Shown in pieces: positions 58,950-64,000 of a stretch of 64,000 nt of DNA (position 1 is its first letter; each line of letters starts with the position of its first letter). The notes beneath the pieces are model-generated. The model had not been told where the DNA came from and did not search any database. It saw only the letters and a list, made by a program, of their open reading frames with translations. The stretch spans positions 126,001 to 190,000 of the forward strand of contig JAJEKV010000267.1 of the NCBI GenBank assembly GCA_021234155.1, given 5' to 3'. The position numbers were made by a program, and so were the translations under genes. This DNA is from Isoetes taiwanensis (taxonomy: Eukaryota > Streptophyta > Lycopodiopsida > Isoetales > Isoetaceae).

Positions 58950-59335
58950 TCAAGGAGCGGAATAGGAGCTTACCAATATCCACAAAAGATTTGTAATGGA
59001 AGTCGTAAAAAGTTCAATGAGGATATAAATCCTATTCTTCTCATTAGTAGGAATGACCGAGGCACATCTTGATCGAGAGAGTAGGCCATGAAACCATGGA
59101 AAAGCATGTCCTTCAACCTGTTCTAGCCTATCTTCTAAATCGAGGGGGTTCAAGAAGTCCCAAAGCACTTAGAGTGAACCTTGCTTGACTCGAATTGATC
59201 TCCTCCGGTGGAGGGAGATGACGAGTATAGCGATCGATAACGAAGTTGATCACCGCCTTGCAAGCTCTCGTGGTTGGACCGTGGCGCCATCGATGCTCCC
59301 AAAAGTTGTTAAAAAATCATCAAAAGTGCGCGTAT
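58950..59335 (-). pseudogene. Unrecognised protein, paralogue 2
   Basis: Minus-strand reading across breaks gives HRWRHGPTTRACKAVINFVI, PPPEEINSSQARFTLSALG and LLEPPRFRR (59300-59130). A continuation in other frames runs to about 58950. It parallels paralogue 1 position by position: W-R-x-H-(S/G)-PT, INF, EIN-(P/S)-S, LG, LEPP. The surrounding order (palindrome cluster, gene on minus, purine tract) is also the same, so the whole ~1.6 kb module was duplicated. Confidence 0.5.
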
Positions 59336-59413
59336 TAACCCCACCTTGACGCTTGCGGTATTCGGATCAGCCAGCGAGGATGTTCTTGCAAAGTTACCAT
59401 TTGCAAGAAACTA

Positions 59414-59505
59414 GTGGAGCGAAAAGGGCAAAGAGCAACAAGAAGCGGGGGGGAGGCAAGGAGCATGCAAACAAGAAGCGGACACAAAGACAATGAAGGC
59501 ATAGA
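59414..59505 (+). repeat. Short polypurine tract
   Basis: AAAGGGCAAAGAGCAACAAG and GGCAAGGAGC words, in the same position relative to paralogue 2 as the long tract has to paralogue 1. Confidence 0.6.
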
Positions 59506-59592
59506 TGCCTATTTAAAGAGAAATCAGGTATATATGCTATATAATTACATTATATTTATATATTGTAGCTCCGTAGCATCGAAAGTACCATA

Positions 59593-59698
59593 CAAGTATG
59601 TATATGATAATAATTTTGGTATGTATATACCATCAATAATTTCTATGTATATACCATCAATAATTTTACGGGTGTATACCATCAATAATTTTGGTGGG
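59593..59698. repeat. Four-copy AT-rich tandem repeat
   Basis: TATATACCATCAATAATTT and close variants occur four times at 27-30 base spacing, continuing more loosely near 60030-60125. Confidence 0.8.
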
Positions 59699-60615
59699 TA
59701 TAAATATGCATCAAATTGCCGAGTGCAGCAATATTGGCCTCCGATCTAGCCATGTGGTCTCATTCGGTCACGAGCGTGATTCCATTACACGCAAGATGAA
59801 TCACTTAAAAATTTCAAGCGATGTCGCGGCGAGAAATACCCATGGAAGGCCGGATGACCTTCGCCGTTCTCAATCCGCCGCTATTATCCCGATCCCTTCG
59901 ATGTTATCATCCATCTAATATGGAATAGAGAGCATCAAATGTACATGATAGAAAAGATCACAGCGGGGTGCACGGTGACAATGAATCGAAGAGTCCCCTA
60001 AATCAATACCGAGAATGTATATACGCTATATCGTACATTATATACATGTGTATTTTGTACATTATGCCGTATGTATAACCAATAATTTGCTACGGTGCAT
60101 GTCAATAATTTTGTTCGATATAAGTAGGGTTCCACTCAATGCGCGGCGTCCATTTGCTATGTCTCCGGCCTCCTCGTCGAAGATATGGACTCCATTACTT
60201 GCACTATGACATATAATGATCTTCATAGATGTTCTCGAGAGGGTATCCCCTTGATCCCCGGCTGGAAGGAGTAGCAGAGGGCGAAATCATTCTTAGGAGG
60301 GTTTTATCGTGTTATTATCCACCTTTGGAGGGTTCAGGCGTGGCGTCTATGAGATTAATCGCATCACTCAACTACCTTTTTCATGATGATCCCGATCGCG
60401 AATAAGCTTCTTCATTCATGTATGCTATGCCTCTTATATGAGTTCTATGTACATGCTATGCCTCTTATATGAGTTATAAGTATGTAACCATAAGTGATAC
60501 ATGTGATCCGTCTATTTACCGCACATTTTCAATTTGGAAAGCTCTTGGCCATTTTCCTTACGTGTAGATTCTAAATTGGTTCAAGCATTCTCTTCGCAAT
60601 GTGTGGAATAGTGCA
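59699..60615. other. No recognisable gene
   Basis: Open plus frame 59691-59918 has no domain support. GCCTCTTATATGAGTT is duplicated at 60429 and 60458. No paralogue of the 57-59 kb protein was found here. Confidence 0.45.
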
Positions 60616-60619
60616 TTTT

Positions 60620-60835
60620 GTTTCGCCGCACCGTAGTCACGCGGTCTTGAAATTGCGCCTCCAAAAACTTTGGAACCACATGTCTATTGCATCAGCCACG
60701 GTGCGAAATAGACTTTCCCAAAGAATGTGGAATAGTCATTTTTCAAGATTGTGGCCGCGGTGCGAAATAGACCTTCCCACGAATATGGAATAGTCATTTT
60801 CGCGGGCCGTGGCCACGGTCCAACACTAGTAGATA
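60620..60835. repeat. Palindrome cluster C, different linker
   Basis: Three to four units with core GTGGCC(A/G)CGGTGCGAAATAG. The linker is ACTTTCCCAAAGAATGTGG / ACCTTCCCACGAATATGG then AATAGTCATTTT, unlike the linkers of A and B. It lies about 120 bases beyond the stop of the histone H3-like frame. Confidence 0.9.
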
Positions 60836-60956
60836 AATGCACGGCCCATAATAAATAGAATTGCAAATAATTCTGCAGGATAAATATAAAACACTCATGA
60901 CGATAAATACTAAAACACTCATATATTAAGAAACAAAAAAGTGTTACAAAAGGATG

Positions 60957-61375
60957 CTAAGGGAGGCATCCACGGAAGTATCTAGCTAAAGCATAATCGT
61001 TGGCCTGCACAGTAACACGTCCTCTGTGCACACAACAGCGGACACTGTCCTCAAAGAGGCTAATTAGATGAGCCTCTGCTGCCTCTTGCGATATGTCCAA
61101 GGCCTCTGCTGGATTCTATTCACCTCCTCCTCCACCATCGGGGCCGAAGTCACGGTGCTCTGTCCCTCCTCTTGCTCCTTGCTTCCTTCCTCCTCTCAAT
61201 AATTTCCTGCATCTCAAACCTGACCATTCTAGCGAAGGCAAGCTTGGGAATCGAGGAGGCCGGTGAGTGCGTGCACTGCCCGTGCGATCTCCCTCAAAGC
61301 ACGAGTGCGGGGAGGAGCACCCTTCATCTTCTCCGGGGCCACCATATCTAACACTAGGCTCCCCTTCCTTAGGCT
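60957..61375 (-). pseudogene. Histone H3-like histone-fold protein with Gly-rich insertion
   Basis: The minus strand encodes, in order: PPRTRALREIARAVHALTGL (like the H3 alpha-N start, ...VALREIRRYQKSTELL); after one frameshift IPKLAFARMVRFEMQEII (like IRKLPFQRLVREI); then a basic run, a GPDGGGGGE segment and one stop. Then AEALDISQEAAEAHLISLFE (like MALQEASEAYLVGLFEDT), CCVHRGRVTV and ANDYALARYFRGCLP-stop (like [23 protein letters not shown]). All three core helices of H3 are recognisable. H3 residues changed include the QDFKTD loop, replaced by a basic and glycine-rich insertion, as happens in fast-evolving centromeric H3. Preceding frames are Arg/Pro/Ser-rich like a tail. The copy has at least one frameshift and one stop, so it is probably dead. 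Whether it derives from CenH3 or canonical H3 cannot be told here. Confidence 0.78.
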
Positions 61376-61542
61376 TCCGCTTATTACCAAGCTTATCGGT
61401 CTCCTTGCCTCGCATCTCTCTCGGCTTGTCTCAAGACTAGGAACAAGCCTGGGAGGCTTTGCTGCTCGAATTTCTTCGACCGGAATTCAGCTTTTCGCGG
61501 GGCTTCCTAGAACCTTTTCCACTCGAACTAGGGTTCCAGGGA

Positions 61543-62380
61543 TCAACATCTTTGGTCCCACGATGATGATCTTCTCGGGCGGCTGATCCGGGTGATCTTC
61601 TTTGGACCGGTGATCTCGATCTTCCGGGCCCGTCTGATCCTGGCGATCATCTTTGGACCCGGTGATCGCGGGTCATCTTTGCACTTCCATAGTCTGCGGT
61701 TCTTCCTCCCCACCACCTTTGCCAAACATTTGGGAATGCAATAGTGGTCCCAACGTGCGACCGCGAGGTAGCGATTCATGAGCCACCGGGCACCATGGCC
61801 CCGGTCAACCGGCCAAAGCACTGGCCGTGTGTAGACACCCCCAATGGTTTCAACACGTAATCCAGCTCATTACACAAGAACTGGAATGGTCGTGACTTCG
61901 TCTTGGGACATGGATGACATCAACTTGGGCCACACGATTATGACCCGACGGCTTCCTCCAATGTCTCCGGGCTCGGGGGTGGGGAACGGCAGGCCGGGCT
62001 GTTGGATCCAGAAGGTCCACCTGCTACCACAATGATCATCCGAACTGGAATATTGTGGCGCATTAGCGTCACGGGAAAACTCCTTCCCCAACAACCTTAC
62101 CGGCCTTCGGCAAGGTGACGAACTAGGAAGCACGGTGGGGTTTTGAATATTCGCCCACACTATTACTAATAGTGTGGGCGACATTCCAAGGGTTTGCCCA
62201 AGTCTTAGAAGGACAACCTCCTCTACGTCCATCTGCTGGCTTGTGATGGGAATAACTGCCTTGCCCTCTGTGATTGGAATAGAAGTCTCGGCGCTGCTAG
62301 TAATGACCTCATCAACATTCTGGCGCTGGTCAAGCGCCTCATTTTTGGGATTTCAGAGCTAGCGCCTTCCATGGACATGG
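61543..62380 (-). pseudogene. Minus-strand coding remnants upstream of the H3-like frame
   Basis: Frames 61870-62232 and 61543-61821 give EEVVLLRLGQTLGMSPTLLV, WLMNRYLAVARWDHYCIPKC and a basic KVVGRKNRRLWKCKDD. The blocks are on the same strand as the H3-like frame and directly upstream. They may be the 5' part of the same transposon-borne gene or a separate one. No family recognised. Confidence 0.35.
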
Positions 62381-62457
62381 CAGTTTTATAAGGAGAAGAA
62401 ATTCAATTAAGCAATATTGTTCCGTCCCGATCCCATAAACCCCTACATCGAAAAATG

Positions 62458-62872
62458 TTCCGTAGCCGCGGCAGCGTAAAGGCGGTCAAAACTGCCGGCG
62501 ATAGCGCTGTTCGACCGTAGCCCGCGATATGGCCAGGGCGGTCAAAACCGCAGACGGCCTGTTTTCGACCGTAGCCACCAGTCTAAATCGCGGTACCCAA
62601 AAACCGCCGACATCGTTTCGCGACCGTAGCCACGGTCATGAAAATAGGGCGGTCAAAACCGCCGCAGACTTTGTTTTCGCATCATCAGAAGCCACGGTGC
62701 GAGAATGGGCAGTCCAAAACTCGCCGAGCATCATGTTTTCGCCGCGACCGTAGCCCGCAGTCTTAATGGGTAGTCAAAAATTGCCTTTGTTTTTATCAGA
62801 AGCACGCGCATGCGAAATCGCCTGCACTAAAACTGGCGACATCCTGTTTTCGCACTGTAGCCACCATTAAAG
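62458..62872. repeat. Palindrome cluster D with a second nested palindrome
   Basis: About seven irregular units of CGACCGTAGCCACGGT-type core, alternating with linkers around GGCGGTCAAAACCGCC, itself a hairpin (GGCGGT, CAAA, ACCGCC), and GCAGAC-TTGTTTTCGC. It lies about 170 bases beyond the stop of the minus-strand gene at 63045. Confidence 0.9.
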
Positions 62873-63044
62873 AATACCTAACATATACATCTAACAAGGA
62901 TTTATTGCTCACATTGAAGTCTAACAATTAATGAATATCATAAATGAACATTCATACAAAAGCAATTTAGATCATATGAAAACAATTGATACATTATAGA
63001 AAAGACAATTTATAGAAAAGACATTATATTCATACATAAGTTTT

Positions 63045-64000
63045 TTAAGTACATTTCCTTTTCTTGGCATCAGGGCCTGTAGTACCCGAATCAAAATCTT
63101 CTAAGTCCTCTTCTTTTACTCCAGCCCCAATTGCATCTAAGAGATACAATATGTCGGGGTCCATACATCGCGGCAAGGACAAAGCGCTAGATGTTTCCTT
63201 GTCCGCTCCACCCAAGCCTAGAGCTGCTTTATTTGCAAGGACGAGTACATTTTGAAGCCCAGAAGACATACATTGCGATAGCCCTATCTCTGCTACCACT
63301 TTCGATCATAGTTTGAGGCTAGGGGGCACGTGGGTTGCCGCCTAATGACAGAGCCTTAAGCTTGAGGACCTCCTCGTACTCGGATGGACTATATTTATTG
63401 TGAAACACAATAATTTCCCCCTTGTGAAGGTAGCCCATATAATGTGCAATCTTGGCGTCCCTACCTAGGGGTGACTCTCGATGCCTTTGCGAAGTCATCA
63501 ATAAATAACTCTCGCATAAAAAGAAACATCGATTCAAGAAGAAATAGAAAATGAAACCGGATAAATACCTCTCTTTTGTCCCGTTCGACAACAAATTGGG
63601 TTTGTTATTTTGAAAGCGGACCGGCAACTCACGTTCTATGAATTCGTATAAAGTGTTTGAAGAGCTAGCGACTTCAAATTTGACATCTTTCACCGCTTCA
63701 TACCCCGCCCGACTTTTGCTGCAATGACAATTCAAATGCATCCTCGGAGGTATTGAGGATCCATCATAAGTCATGGGGCCTCCATCATTTGTCCGGGGAC
63801 ATCGGGTCTCAAAGTCTATAAGTCCTCCGGGCCTACAACATGGGCATATATCCGGCCCAATATCTCGTCTTCTCTCAACCCCGCCACCGGATATGTCCTA
63901 AAAGAACAAGTATGGTTTCCCACCTACATGGATGGGATATGCTTTCGATAGCCCCCAAGTAGATAACTTTTTTTCGGGAGACCTCTGTTCCACAACCTCG
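63045..64000 (-). pseudogene. Cys-rich protein, 5' end beyond the window
   Basis: The minus strand enters from the right edge. Near 63.83 kb it encodes DICPCCRPGGLIDFETRC (a possible zinc-binding knuckle). It then gives PPRMHLNCHCSKSRAGYEAV and YEFIERELPVRFQNNKPNLL. An AG|GTATTT donor at about 63571 and an AAAG acceptor at about 63481 bound a short in-phase intron. The exon after it has KIAHYMGYLHKGEIIVFHNK, ending in a stop near 63329. A final frame, 63045-63299, ends in a nuclear-signal-like AKKRKCT. Stops between blocks suggest decay. No family recognised, though C-P-x-C and C-x-C spacing suggest metal binding. Confidence 0.42.

Noticed and set aside
61263-61586. Plus-strand 107-codon frame with Arg/Leu/Thr
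   Set aside because: Antisense to the H3-like histone-fold blocks, which match an established family in order.

Overview
This 64 kb window is nuclear DNA of a land plant. The evidence is a spliced four-exon CRIPT gene with GT-AG introns, spliced WDR4/TRM82-type and MYB fragments, plant-style Helitron and hAT transposons and tRNA-derived SINE-like repeats. The mix of transposon families and the repeat-dominated layout suggest a large seed-free plant genome such as a fern or lycophyte. That lineage call is an impression from protein style, not something measured. I see no bacterial operon, CRISPR array, rRNA or intact tRNA.

Layout. 1-3.7 kb: tandemly duplicated remnant of a SWIM zinc-finger protein, then unrecognised minus-strand coding debris. 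4.2-7.9 kb: exon-like pieces on the minus strand, a diverged ~540 bp tandem repeat and a MYB pseudogene. 8-16.9 kb: gene-free DNA with SINE-like copies, a short non-autonomous Helitron end and local duplications. 16.9-19.8 kb: exons of a WDR4/TRM82-like WD-repeat protein (tRNA m7G methyltransferase accessory subunit). 20.8-34.1 kb: a decayed autonomous Helitron whose Rep part (20.8-24.8 kb) and PIF1-like helicase part (32.5-34.0 kb) lie 7.7 kb apart. Between them are a second transposon-like gene with DFAENY and SDG motifs and a minus-strand gene with an NLI/FCP1-type phosphatase domain.

35.2-45.6 kb: a 10.4 kb hAT element with inverted ends, dense subterminal repeats, a candidate imperfect 8 bp target duplication and a broken BED-finger transposase. 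It also holds a cluster of foldback elements and a decayed minus-strand gene. 45.6-49.1 kb: exon-like minus-strand pieces. 49.1-50.2 kb: tandem repeats and a SINE. 50.39-51.33 kb: the one clearly intact gene, CRIPT (96 aa). 54.2-56.8 kb: another broken transposon-like gene whose C-terminal 128 codons remain open.

56.9-64 kb: the most unusual part. Four clusters of a GC-rich palindrome (arms around CGCACCGT and ACGGTGCG) recur roughly every 1.6-2.1 kb. Each lies about 120-300 bp beyond the 3' end of a minus-strand coding remnant. One of those remnants is a histone H3-like histone-fold protein with a glycine-rich insertion. Two others are paralogues of an unrecognised protein, and the last is a Cys-rich protein running off the window.

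CRIPT is intact with perfect splice phases, so the pervasive frameshifts elsewhere are more likely real decay than sequencing error. All positions were read by eye; boundaries of decayed elements are approximate.
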